A DNA stretch of 12,696 nucleotides, taken from assembly GCA_903858195.1 (NCBI GenBank), contig CAIOHW010000314.1:1-12696 (forward strand), in the 5' to 3' direction. The notes under the pieces were generated by a model. The model was not told the DNA's origin and made no database searches. It saw only the letters and a program-made list of their open reading frames with translations. The translations under genes were made by a program, and so were the position numbers. The stretch's first letter is position 1, and every line of letters begins with the position of its first letter. This document shows positions 1 to 7,091 of the stretch, one piece after another. The stretch is from Oligoflexia bacterium. Its GTDB lineage: Bacteria; Bdellovibrionota; UBA1018.

Positions 1-1430
1 AGGAGATCGCCAAGGAGCAGCTCGGCCAGCAATATGAAGTCACCCGAGGCGACACCCTTTGGGGCATCTCGCAGCGGCTTTTTGGCGAGGGCAACTATTG
101 GCCCAAGATCTGGGCACTGAACGGACAGTCGATCCCCAATCCGCACTGGATCTATCCCGGCGCAAAGCTGGTGTTCATGCCGGGCTCAGCGACTTCGCTC
201 CCATCCCTGCGCCTTGCGGATGCCTCCGGCGCAGCAGGTGCCGAATCAGCCAGCACCACCGATGTTCCTCGCTCGCAGCAATGGCGAGATCTCCCGCTCC
301 AGGGCTGGGAGCAGGTCCAGGTCACCCTGCCTCCCGAAGTCGACGCGCAGGGCTTTGACCTTCGAAACCGTTATCAGATCCCCAAGATCGAAGGATTCGA
401 CATCCACCGGGTAGCCCAGAGTGAAGAGCTGCCCGTGCTGGGCCGGATTCGCGCAGCCGAGTCGAGGAGCGCGCAGCTGGTTCAGGGCGACACCGTCTTT
501 CTGGTTCCCGAGAGTGAGGGCTCGCTCCAACCCGGACAGGTCCTCACCCTCTCGCGCAAGCCGGACCCATTGACTGGGCCCGGGGTTGACCGTACCGGCC
601 GGGTCTACCGACTGGAGGGCAGGATCCGGGTGGTGCGCGAAACCAATGGTACCTGGCTCGGGCAGATCATCAGCTCCACGGACGGCGCCGAACGTGAAAA
701 TTCGATCCTGATCGACCTGACCATGCGAAGCCGGCTGATTGCGCCGGTCGCAGCTCCCGAGGCCCTCGAGGCGACCCTGGTCAATGACCGCACCACTGCG
801 GTTTCGGTCATGGCCCAGCACCAGCTTGCATTCATCAACCGCGGAAGCGACGACGGCGTGGTTCCCGGAATGGTGTTTCGGGCCTACCAGTACAACGACC
901 CCCGCAACCAAAACCCACTTTCATCCGAGAATGTCTCGAGTCTGGGCGACTGCAGTGTGATCGATGTGACGCCGCAGTTCTCCACCGTGCTGGTCACCTC
1001 CTCGATCGAGGTGATCCCGGACGGAACGAAAGTCATCGCGCTCACCGACATCTCAGGCCTGACCGGAAAGGGTGGAGCCCGGATTCAGGAGATCGACGGC
1101 AAGGGGAGTGGCAAGCCTGCCAACGAACTCGATGGCCTTGAAGAGGATGACGGCCTGAGCGATGAGGAGCGTCGCAACCTCAAGCAGCTCGAGCGCAAGC
1201 AGGAGACTCCGGCGCCCAATCTCGAAGAAACTCCTACGGCCCCAGCACCGGAGGAAACCCCTGCGGAAACCCCTCCCGAGACCTCTTCCGAGACCGCTCC
1301 AGAAGGGGAGCTTGCACCGGTTCCCGAATCTACAGAGCCACAGCAAGAGCCCGAACAGGCCCCAGCACCGGAGACGGAGTCCGCCCCGAGCGAACCTGTT
1401 TCGGAACCCGAGGCTCCGCCCGACTTCTAG
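1..1430 (+). CDS. LysM-domain envelope protein, 5'-truncated
   Basis: The gene enters from the left edge; the first complete codon is at base 3, giving 475 visible residues ending in TAG. Visible residues 11-60 form a LysM module (YEVTRGDTLWGIS start, NYWPKIWALN core, IYPGAKLVF end), a family that binds peptidoglycan. Residues about 90-360 are a predicted beta-rich region with no motif I can name firmly. The stretch QLAFINRGSDDGVVPG, followed by a VIDVTPQFSTVLVTS strand, resembles the small barrel at the C-terminus of FlgT-like and LysM-linked envelope proteins. Residues about 400-475 are a low-complexity Pro/Glu/Ala/Thr tail, probably disordered and strongly acidic. Any signal peptide would lie upstream of the window, so export is inferred. 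The gene lies 44 bases before the dprA-like gene on the same strand and may share its transcript. The LysM call is firm; the cellular role is unknown. Confidence 0.88.
   Translation, partial: EIAKEQLGQQYEVTRGDTLWGISQRLFGEGNYWPKIWALNGQSIPNPHWIYPGAKLVFMPGSATSLPSLRLADASGAAGAESASTTDVPRSQQWRDLPLQGWEQVQVTLPPEVDAQGFDLRNRYQIPKIEGFDIHRVAQSEELPVLGRIRAAESRSAQLVQGDTVFLVPESEGSLQPGQVLTLSRKPDPLTGPGVDRTGRVYRLEGRIRVVRETNGTWLGQIISSTDGAERENSILIDLTMRSRLIAPVAAPEALEATLVNDRTTAVSVMAQHQLAFINRGSDDGVVPGMVFRAYQYNDPRNQNPLSSENVSSLGDCSVIDVTPQFSTVLVTSSIEVIPDGTKVIALTDISGLTGKGGARIQEIDGKGSGKPANELDGLEEDDGLSDEERRNLKQLERKQETPAPNLEETPTAPAPEETPAETPPETSSETAPEGELAPVPESTEPQQEPEQAPAPETESAPSEPVSEPEAPPDF
1238..1373 (+). repeat. Repeated 16-mer in the Pro/Glu-rich tail region
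   Basis: The 16-base string GGCCCCAGCACCGGAG occurs at 1238-1253 and again at 1358-1373, 120 bases apart and in the same reading frame (both encode APAPE). It sits in a stretch of imperfect ETP/EPxP-type codon repeats. This is a simple coding repeat of the tail, likely prone to slippage or recombination, and not a mobile element. Confidence 0.6.
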
Positions 1431-1474
1431 CGGTTTTTGAACTTCTGTCATGGCGCTTGCAGTGAGCCGGCCGC

Positions 1475-2173
1475 ATGCCGCTTTTTAAACAAGAAATCCT
1501 TCCTGAATCCCTCCTGGCCCAAGTCCCGCGTCCGATTCCAAAACACCTTTGGATCGAGGCCAGAGACGAAGGGGCACTAGGGCTTCTAGCCGAGCTTCCC
1601 TCCCGAGGCCTTGCCGTCATCGGCACGCGCTACCCCCACCCTCGCGCACTCTCACAGGTGCGAAGCCTCCTCGAGAATCTCCGCGACTCGCGACTGGTCG
1701 TGATCTCAGGGCTCGCTCGAGGCATCGATCAGGCGGCCCACGAAGCGGCGCTGGTCTTTGGACTTCCCACGATCGCAGTGCTCGGATGCGGAATCCGGAA
1801 CACCTATCCGGAAAGCGCTCACCGGCTGCGTGAGGCCATCGTCACGGCAGGAGGACTGGTGGTCTCGGAGTTCGACCCCGATGACGAACCCCGCCCCTAC
1901 CGCTTCGTACAGCGCAACCGACTCATCGCGGGCTGGTCGCAGGCGACCTGCGTGCTGCAGGCGGGCCGCCGGTCGGGGTCGCTGCTCACGGCCGACTATG
2001 CGCTCCAGATGCACCGTCCGGTTTTTGCCGCTCCGCACTTTCCGGGGGAGCCCGGGTTTGAGGGAAACGAGCGCCTACTCGATGATTTCTCGGTACATTC
2101 CCTCTGGGGAGCCCACTCGCTGGGGGCCTGCTGGCTGGAGCTTGCGACGGTCGGTAAAATATTCCCGTCTTGA
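1475..2173 (+). CDS. dprA: Minimal DprA/Smf-like DNA-processing protein
   Basis: The 232-residue protein is essentially one DprA Rossmann-like domain. DprA binds single-stranded DNA and loads RecA during natural transformation. Visible family motifs are VIGTRYPHPRAL (48-59), SGLARGIDQAAHEAAL (78-93), AVLGCGIRNTYPESAHRL (101-118), GGLVVSEF (126-133), RFVQRNRLIAG (143-153) and RRSGSLLTADYAL (165-177). Full-length family members are usually about 300-380 aa, with an N-terminal helical domain and a C-terminal winged helix. Here only about 45 residues precede the core, and the C-terminus ends soon after it (EGNERLL in place of the usual GxNxLI). The ATG at 1475 is the first usable start in frame and has no clear Shine-Dalgarno. 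The gene lies 23-32 bases before topA, a common dprA-topA arrangement. The family is firm; a true transformation role is inferred. Confidence 0.88.
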   Translation: MPLFKQEILPESLLAQVPRPIPKHLWIEARDEGALGLLAELPSRGLAVIGTRYPHPRALSQVRSLLENLRDSRLVVISGLARGIDQAAHEAALVFGLPTIAVLGCGIRNTYPESAHRLREAIVTAGGLVVSEFDPDDEPRPYRFVQRNRLIAGWSQATCVLQAGRRSGSLLTADYALQMHRPVFAAPHFPGEPGFEGNERLLDDFSVHSLWGAHSLGACWLELATVGKIFPS

Positions 2174-2205
2174 AAAAACCGGCCCGCTCCCTCTAGATGG
2201 TCCTT

Positions 2206-4518
2206 ATGGCCAAAAAAGCCCTCGTCATTGTCGAGTCTCCGTCCAAAGCCAAGACGATCCAGAAGTATCTGGGCCGTGAGTATATCGTCAAAGCGAGCGT
2301 CGGCCACATCAAGGACCTTCCCAAGAGCAAGCTCGGGGTGGATCCCAAGAAGGGCTTTGATCCTGACTACGAGCTCATTCCCGCCAAGAAAAAGGTCATG
2401 GAAGAACTCAAGAAGGCGGCCAAGGATGTGCCTGAACTTTTTCTGGCCACCGACCCGGATCGCGAGGGCGAGGCCATCGCCTGGCATATCAACGAAGAGC
2501 TCAAGACCAAGGGCAAGAAGTCACACCGCGTGCTTTTCAACGCCATCACCAAGCCCGCAGTTCTGGAGGCGATGAAGAAGCCCCAGAAGTTGAACGAAGA
2601 CAAATACAACGCCCAGCAGGCCAGACGCGTGCTCGACCGGCTCGTGGGCTACAAGATCAGCCCGCTTCTCTGGGACAAGGTCAAGCGCGGCATCTCTGCC
2701 GGTCGCGTGCAGTCGGTCGCCCTCAGGCTGGTCGTCGACCGCGAAGCCGAGATCAAGGCCTTCAAGCCCGAAGAGTATTGGCAGGTCGAAACGCAGTTTT
2801 CAAAGGAAGGCGTTGCGTTTCCCGCCCGCCTCTTCAAAGTCGACGGAAAGGACCCCGAGCTCCCGTCGAAGGCGGTCGTAGACGACCTGCTCGGCGCCCT
2901 GCAGGGCGCGACCTTCACGATCGACGCGATCGAGCAGAAGGAGCGCTCGCGCAAGCCCCAGCCCCCGTTCATCACCTCGCGCCTGCAGCAGGAAGCCGCA
3001 AGAAAGCTTGGCTTCAGCGCCAAGAAGACCATGACTCTCGCCCAGAAGCTCTACGAGGGCGTGGATCTCGGCGATCGCGGCACGACGGGTCTCATCACCT
3101 ACATGCGTACCGACTCGGTGCGCACCGAGCCGGGCGCGATTGCTTCGGTTCGCGAGTACATTGAGCACAAGTACGGCAAGAGCCATCTGCCGGCCGAACC
3201 CATCACTTATACATCGAAGAAGTCGGCACAGGATGCGCACGAAGCGATCCGCCCCACCTCGATGGAGCTCACCCCCGAAGTCGTGCAGGGGTTTGTCGAC
3301 AAGGACGAGTTCAGGCTCTACCAGCTGATCTGGAACCGTTTCGTCGCCTCGCAAATGATGTCTGCCGTCTACGACCAGACCTCGGTGGATGTCGTGACCC
3401 AGGACAAGAAAAAGCGCGCCGTGCGTTTTCGCGCCACCGGTTCGGTCATCAAGTTTGCGGGCTTCACCGCCGTTTATCTCGAAGGCAGCGAGGACGAAGC
3501 GGCCTCGGATGACGACCGCGCGCTCAAGCTTCCCAAGATCGTCGAAGGCGACACCGTGAAGCTTGCCTCCATCGACCCTTCACAGCACTTTACCCAGCCG
3601 CCGCCCCGCTACACCGACGCTTCGCTCATTCGCGAGCTTGAAGAAAAGGGCATCGGCAGGCCGTCGACCTACGCTTCGATCCTGTCCAACATTCAAGACC
3701 GCGAGTATGTCGAAAAGCGACAGGCGCGCTACTTCCCGTCCGAACTCGGGACGGTCGTGACCGAGCTCCTTTCGGCTTCGTTTCCTGGCTACATCAATTC
3801 GGAGTTCACCTCTGACATGGAGACCCAGCTCGACGACATCGAAGAGGGCAAGGCCGACTGGAAAAAGGTCATGGCCAAGTTCTGGAAGCCCTTCGAGAAA
3901 ACCCTCGAAGAAGCCAAGGTTTCCATGAAGAACGTCAAGCGGCAGGAGGTTCCTACCGACGTTCGCTGCGACAAGTGCGAGCACACGATGGTCATCAAGT
4001 GGGGCAAGCTCGGATCGTTTCTGGCCTGCTCGAATTACCCTGACTGCAAGAACACGCAGGACTTCACCAAGGACGACCTCGGCAAGATCGTGATCGTCCC
4101 CAAGCAGTTCACCGACAAGAAGTGCGAAAAGTGCACACAGCCCATGGTCGTCAAGGGCGGAAAGTACGGAAAGTTTCTGGCCTGCAGCGACTACCCGACC
4201 TGCAAATTCACGCAGGCCATCACGCTTGGCATCCACTGCCCGGCATGTGCCGAGGGCGAGCTCACGCAGAAGCAGTCCCGCTACAAGCGGCTCTTTTACG
4301 CCTGCAACAAGTGGCCTGCCTGCAACTTCGCCTCGTGGGACAAGCCCGTGGCCAAGGGTTGCCCCAAGTGCAAGTTTCCGATCGTGAGCGAAAAGATCAC
4401 CAAGCGCATGGGACTCTTCCACAAGTGCACTAAAAAAGAGTGCGACTGGATGGAAGTGATCGACCCGAATCCGCAGGCTTCGGCTGAAGCTGCGGGCGAA
4501 TCCGCCCAAAGCGCCTGA
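2206..4518 (+). CDS. topA: DNA topoisomerase I (type IA)
   Basis: Relaxes negatively supercoiled DNA by nicking one strand through a 5'-phosphotyrosine link. An in-frame ATG also exists at 2197 (three residues longer). I chose 2206 because MAKKALVIVESPSKAKTI is the usual family N-terminus; neither has a clear Shine-Dalgarno. Residue numbers here count from 2197. The Toprim domain has E13 (VESPSKA) and D86/D88/E90 (DPDREGEAIAWH). The catalytic tyrosine is Y302 in GLITYMRTDSV, and RRVLDRLVGY and SAGRVQSVALRL are also visible. Four C4 zinc ribbons follow: C591/594/611/617, C643/646/663/669, C681/684/703/709 and C722/725/744/749. The first two are near repeats (LGSFLACSNYPDCK and YGKFLACSDYPTCK). 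The protein is about 770 aa, against 865 in E. coli. It lies downstream of dprA and converges on ddl with a 13-base gap. It is probably essential. Confidence 0.98.
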   Translation: MAKKALVIVESPSKAKTIQKYLGREYIVKASVGHIKDLPKSKLGVDPKKGFDPDYELIPAKKKVMEELKKAAKDVPELFLATDPDREGEAIAWHINEELKTKGKKSHRVLFNAITKPAVLEAMKKPQKLNEDKYNAQQARRVLDRLVGYKISPLLWDKVKRGISAGRVQSVALRLVVDREAEIKAFKPEEYWQVETQFSKEGVAFPARLFKVDGKDPELPSKAVVDDLLGALQGATFTIDAIEQKERSRKPQPPFITSRLQQEAARKLGFSAKKTMTLAQKLYEGVDLGDRGTTGLITYMRTDSVRTEPGAIASVREYIEHKYGKSHLPAEPITYTSKKSAQDAHEAIRPTSMELTPEVVQGFVDKDEFRLYQLIWNRFVASQMMSAVYDQTSVDVVTQDKKKRAVRFRATGSVIKFAGFTAVYLEGSEDEAASDDDRALKLPKIVEGDTVKLASIDPSQHFTQPPPRYTDASLIRELEEKGIGRPSTYASILSNIQDREYVEKRQARYFPSELGTVVTELLSASFPGYINSEFTSDMETQLDDIEEGKADWKKVMAKFWKPFEKTLEEAKVSMKNVKRQEVPTDVRCDKCEHTMVIKWGKLGSFLACSNYPDCKNTQDFTKDDLGKIVIVPKQFTDKKCEKCTQPMVVKGGKYGKFLACSDYPTCKFTQAITLGIHCPACAEGELTQKQSRYKRLFYACNKWPACNFASWDKPVAKGCPKCKFPIVSEKITKRMGLFHKCTKKECDWMEVIDPNPQASAEAAGESAQSA

Positions 4519-4535
4519 TCGCGGTGCCGGATCAG
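4515..4535. terminator. Weak inverted repeat between convergent topA and ddl
   Basis: CTGATC at 4515-4520 is the perfect reverse complement of GATCAG at 4530-4535, around a 9-base loop. Each arm contains the TGA stop of one gene (topA right-going, ddl left-going). There is no T-tract on either side, so it is not a classic intrinsic terminator. It is the only structure in the 13-base gap and could act weakly in both directions, or be chance. Confidence 0.2.
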
Positions 4536-5692
4536 AGGTCGAGGTATTCGCGCGAGAGCGCCTTGCGGCGGCACTGCCTCTCGAGCGCCAGATCCACGAG
4601 CTCCGAGAGCAGCGGTGCGTAGCCGAGGCCCGAGGCCTCCCACATCTTGGGGTACATGCTGATCGAGGTGAAACCCGGGATCGTGTTGATCTCGTTGAAG
4701 TAGTACTGGCCCGAGTTCTTGTCGAGAAACAGGTCTACTCTCGCCATCCCCTCGCATTCGAGCGCTTCGAACACGTCGCGGGCGATTTTCTGCGCCTGCC
4801 TCATCTGGTCATCCGAGAGCTTGGCCGGAATCGAAAGGGACGCGCCGTTCTCGTCGAGGTACTTGGCCTCGTACGAGTAGAACTCATGCGTCGGCGTGAC
4901 TTCGCCCGCGATGCTCACCCGCGGCGCATCGCCCGGCGTGCGGCTCTCGAGGGCGGCAAGTTCAATCTCGCGTGCAGCGATCCCCTTTTCGATGAGGATC
5001 TTGGTGTCGTATTTGAATGCATCGACCAGTGCGGCATCGAGCGATGCGGCGTCCTTCACCTTATGAACGCCCACGCTCGAGCCCATGTTGGCAGGCTTGA
5101 CGAAAACCGGGTAACCGAGCTCGCGCGCAATGCGCTCACGCTCGCGCGAGCGGTCAGACTCGGAGGCCTTCTTCCAGCGCTCCGAGCGAATCGTGACAAA
5201 CGGAACAATCGGGATACCGGCATCTCTTGCCAGTCGCTTTGAAATTTCCTTGTCCATGCCGGCAGACGAGGCAAGCACTCCGCAGCCCACATAAGCCACT
5301 TCAGCGAGCTCAAGAATTCCCTGAAGCGTTCCGTCCTCGCATAGTGGACCGTGCAGCACGGGAAATACGACCTCGGCAGTGGCAGCGACCTCGCCCGTGC
5401 GAGTATCCAGAAAGACGGCCTTGCCCGAGCCGCGCGATGGATCGGGCGGAAGAACCACCGGACGGGCCCCCGAGGAACCCGCTGCCGGCACATTCATGGC
5501 TGAGCCCCGTGCCTCGTTTTCGGCCACTAGAGCCTCAACCAAGTGCCAGCATCCCTGCTTGTCGATCGCGACCGGAACGATTTCGAAACGAGAACGGTCA
5601 AGATTTCGAATTACGGATGCAGCCGACCGGAGCGAGATTTCGTGCTCGCCCGAGCGCCCGCCAAACAGCACAGCAACACGGGTTTTTTTCAT
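4532..5692 (-). CDS. ddl: D-alanine--D-alanine ligase (DdlA type)
   Basis: ATP-grasp enzyme that joins two D-alanines in the cytoplasm for the peptidoglycan stem peptide. The 386 residues carry the whole fold: VLFGGRSGEHEIS (8-20), the substrate lid region HGPLCEDGTLQG (114-125), PVFVKPANMGSSVGV (195-209), EFYSYEAKY (270-278), R318 and metal ligand D320 in ARVDLF, and metal ligands E334 and N336 in NEINTIPGFT. Y274 in the YEAKY segment matches the tyrosine of ordinary D-Ala-D-Ala ligases; D-lactate-forming ligases usually have Phe there, so vancomycin-type specificity is not suggested. The usual HGxxGEDG reads HGPLCEDG, with Cys118 for Gly. A TTG at 5701 is in frame three codons upstream; the ATG at 5692 (MKKTRVAVLFGG) fits the family better. 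No Shine-Dalgarno is visible. It stands alone, divergent from the glutamate dehydrogenase gene. Confidence 0.96.
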   Translation of the reverse strand: MKKTRVAVLFGGRSGEHEISLRSAASVIRNLDRSRFEIVPVAIDKQGCWHLVEALVAENEARGSAMNVPAAGSSGARPVVLPPDPSRGSGKAVFLDTRTGEVAATAEVVFPVLHGPLCEDGTLQGILELAEVAYVGCGVLASSAGMDKEISKRLARDAGIPIVPFVTIRSERWKKASESDRSRERERIARELGYPVFVKPANMGSSVGVHKVKDAASLDAALVDAFKYDTKILIEKGIAAREIELAALESRTPGDAPRVSIAGEVTPTHEFYSYEAKYLDENGASLSIPAKLSDDQMRQAQKIARDVFEALECEGMARVDLFLDKNSGQYYFNEINTIPGFTSISMYPKMWEASGLGYAPLLSELVDLALERQCRRKALSREYLDL

Positions 5693-5703
5693 GATTGGCA
5701 AAA

Positions 5704-5709
5704 ATCGTA
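5704..5709 (-). promoter_or_regulatory. Possible -10 element for ddl
   Basis: On the minus strand TACGAT matches TATAAT at four of six positions, with GTGAAT 17 bases upstream as a poor -35. A start about 7 bases downstream would fall within a few bases of the ddl ATG. With no Shine-Dalgarno visible, that would imply a nearly leaderless mRNA. Weak evidence. Confidence 0.2.
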
Positions 5710-5723
5710 ACAGAGCAGAATCC

Positions 5724-5752
5724 TTGATTCACCCCGAAAAGAGCACTATGGT
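5724..5752 (+). promoter_or_regulatory. Likely sigma-70 type promoter for glutamate dehydrogenase
   Basis: TTGATT at 5724-5729 (four of six to TTGACA) and TATGGT at 5747-5752 (four of six to TATAAT) are separated by exactly 17 bases. They lie in the only sizeable divergent gap of this half of the window. A transcript start near 5759 would leave a leader of about 25 bases carrying the Shine-Dalgarno. Confidence 0.4.
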
Positions 5753-5772
5753 CGGCTCACTCATTTTGAACC

Positions 5773-5779
5773 GAGGAGG
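5773..5779 (+). promoter_or_regulatory. Strong ribosome binding site fixing the gdh start
   Basis: GAGGAGG ends four bases before the ATG at 5784. The reading frame stays open upstream to at least 5379, but that extension is antisense to ddl and has no homology. This site and the family's usual length (415-450 aa) decide the start. Most other genes in the window lack a clear Shine-Dalgarno. Confidence 0.75.
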
Positions 5780-5783
5780 CGAC

Positions 5784-7091
5784 ATGTCATCGCAGGGCCA
5801 TAATGTTCCCGGAGCCGATCTCTGGAGCGCAAGCGAACTCTACCGCAACGCAGTCCAACAGCTGCAGGAGGCAGTAGGCGTGATGAAGTGCGATCCCTAC
5901 ATCGCCGCGCGCCTCTCCGTACCCAAGCGGGCTCTGGTGGTGAGTGTGCCGATTCGCCTCGATGACGGATCGATCAAGGTCTTTGAAGGCTACCGCGTGC
6001 AGCACAACATGACCCTCGGGCCAGGCAAGGGCGGCATCCGGTTCCATCCCGAAGTGACTCTTTCAGAGACTGCGGGACTCGCCATGCTCATGACCTTCAA
6101 GTGTTCGCTGGTCGGACTGCCGCTCGGTGGTGCCAAGGGCGGCATTCGCGTGGATTCCAACCAGCTCTCGCGCCAGGAGCATCAGGCTCTCATGCGCCGC
6201 TACACGAGCGAGATCAACATGATCATCGGCCCCGACAAGGACATTCCTGCTCCTGACGTCGGCACCGATGCCCAGCACATGGCCTGGATGATGGACACTT
6301 TCTCGCAGGAACGCGGTTTCGCGATTCCTGGAGTAGTGACGGGCAAGCCCATTGAGATCGGCGGCTCGCTCGGCCGTGCTGAGTCCACCGGACGCGGCGT
6401 GGTCTACACGACTGTTCACGCCAAGCAGTACCTGGCGGCCCAGGGACGCGCCTCGGCACGTGTCGATGCGTCGACCACGGTGGCCGTGCACGGATTTGGC
6501 AAGGTCGGTGCGATTGCAGCACTCGAAATCCATGCTCTCGGAGCCAAGGTCGTGGCCATCGGTGACGTTTCAGGAGGCCTCTACAACAAGAACGGCCTGA
6601 ATGTTCCCGAGGTCTATAGCTACTTCCAGAAGAACCGAACCCTGAAGGGCTATCCCGAAGCCGAAGCCATTTCGCCTGAGGATGTCCTCACCCTTCCGGT
6701 TGAAGTCCTCATGCCCTGTGCGATCGACGGCGTGATCACCGACAAGAACGTCGGCCAGGTCAAGGCCAAGATCATCGCCGAAGGCGCCAACGGCCCCGTC
6801 ACCACGAGTGCCATGAAGGTCCTCGAAGAAAAGGGCAGCTTCATTATTCCCGACGTGCTCTGCAACGCAGGCGGCGTGATCGTCTCCTACTTTGAGTGGG
6901 TGCAGGGACTTCAGAACTTCTTCTGGAGCGAAAAAGAAGTGAATGCCAAGCTCGCAGAAGTGATGGAAAACGCCTTCAAGAAGGTGGTCACCATCCGCGA
7001 CCAGCACGACTGTGGAATGAAGACTGCCGCCCTGATCGCAGGCGTCGACCGCCTGAACAAGGCGATGCTGCTGCGTGGCCTCTTCCCCTAA
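5784..7091 (+). CDS. gdhA: Glutamate dehydrogenase (Glu/Leu/Phe/Val family)
   Basis: Cytoplasmic enzyme interconverting glutamate and 2-oxoglutarate plus ammonia with NAD(P). It has 435 residues, typical of the small hexameric class. The N-terminal substrate domain carries K82 (GPGKGGIRFHP), K106 (TFKCSLVGLPLGGAKGGI), catalytic K118 and D158 (PAPDVGTD). The C-terminal Rossmann domain has HGFGKVG (236-242), with acidic D261 after strand 2 (VVAIGDVSGG), and IAEGANGPVT further on. D261 could favour NAD over NADP, but cofactor choice cannot be settled by eye. Leu, Phe and Val dehydrogenases share the fold but are usually shorter (about 350-370 aa) and lack this extent of match to the GDH signature. 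The gene has its own promoter and Shine-Dalgarno. The glycosyltransferase start overlaps its last 17 bases in another frame. Confidence 0.95.
   Translation: MSSQGHNVPGADLWSASELYRNAVQQLQEAVGVMKCDPYIAARLSVPKRALVVSVPIRLDDGSIKVFEGYRVQHNMTLGPGKGGIRFHPEVTLSETAGLAMLMTFKCSLVGLPLGGAKGGIRVDSNQLSRQEHQALMRRYTSEINMIIGPDKDIPAPDVGTDAQHMAWMMDTFSQERGFAIPGVVTGKPIEIGGSLGRAESTGRGVVYTTVHAKQYLAAQGRASARVDASTTVAVHGFGKVGAIAALEIHALGAKVVAIGDVSGGLYNKNGLNVPEVYSYFQKNRTLKGYPEAEAISPEDVLTLPVEVLMPCAIDGVITDKNVGQVKAKIIAEGANGPVTTSAMKVLEEKGSFIIPDVLCNAGGVIVSYFEWVQGLQNFFWSEKEVNAKLAEVMENAFKKVVTIRDQHDCGMKTAALIAGVDRLNKAMLLRGLFP

Noticed and set aside
246..911. 221-codon minus-strand frame within the LysM gene
   Set aside because: No recognisable domain; the plus-strand LysM protein frame is continuous through it.
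2142..2160. Possible promoter for topA (TTGCGA and TAAAAT)
   Set aside because: The spacing is only 7 bases, far too short for a sigma-70 promoter, and no better -35 lies at the right distance.
3580..4509. 309-codon open frame on the minus strand, opposite the topA 3' end
   Set aside because: It lies wholly antisense to conserved topA zinc-ribbon coding sequence and its translation shows no domain; long antisense frames are expected from GC-rich third positions.
5379..5783. N-terminal extension of the glutamate dehydrogenase frame
   Set aside because: The extension overlaps ddl antisense, has no homology, and a strong Shine-Dalgarno and promoter mark the start at 5784.
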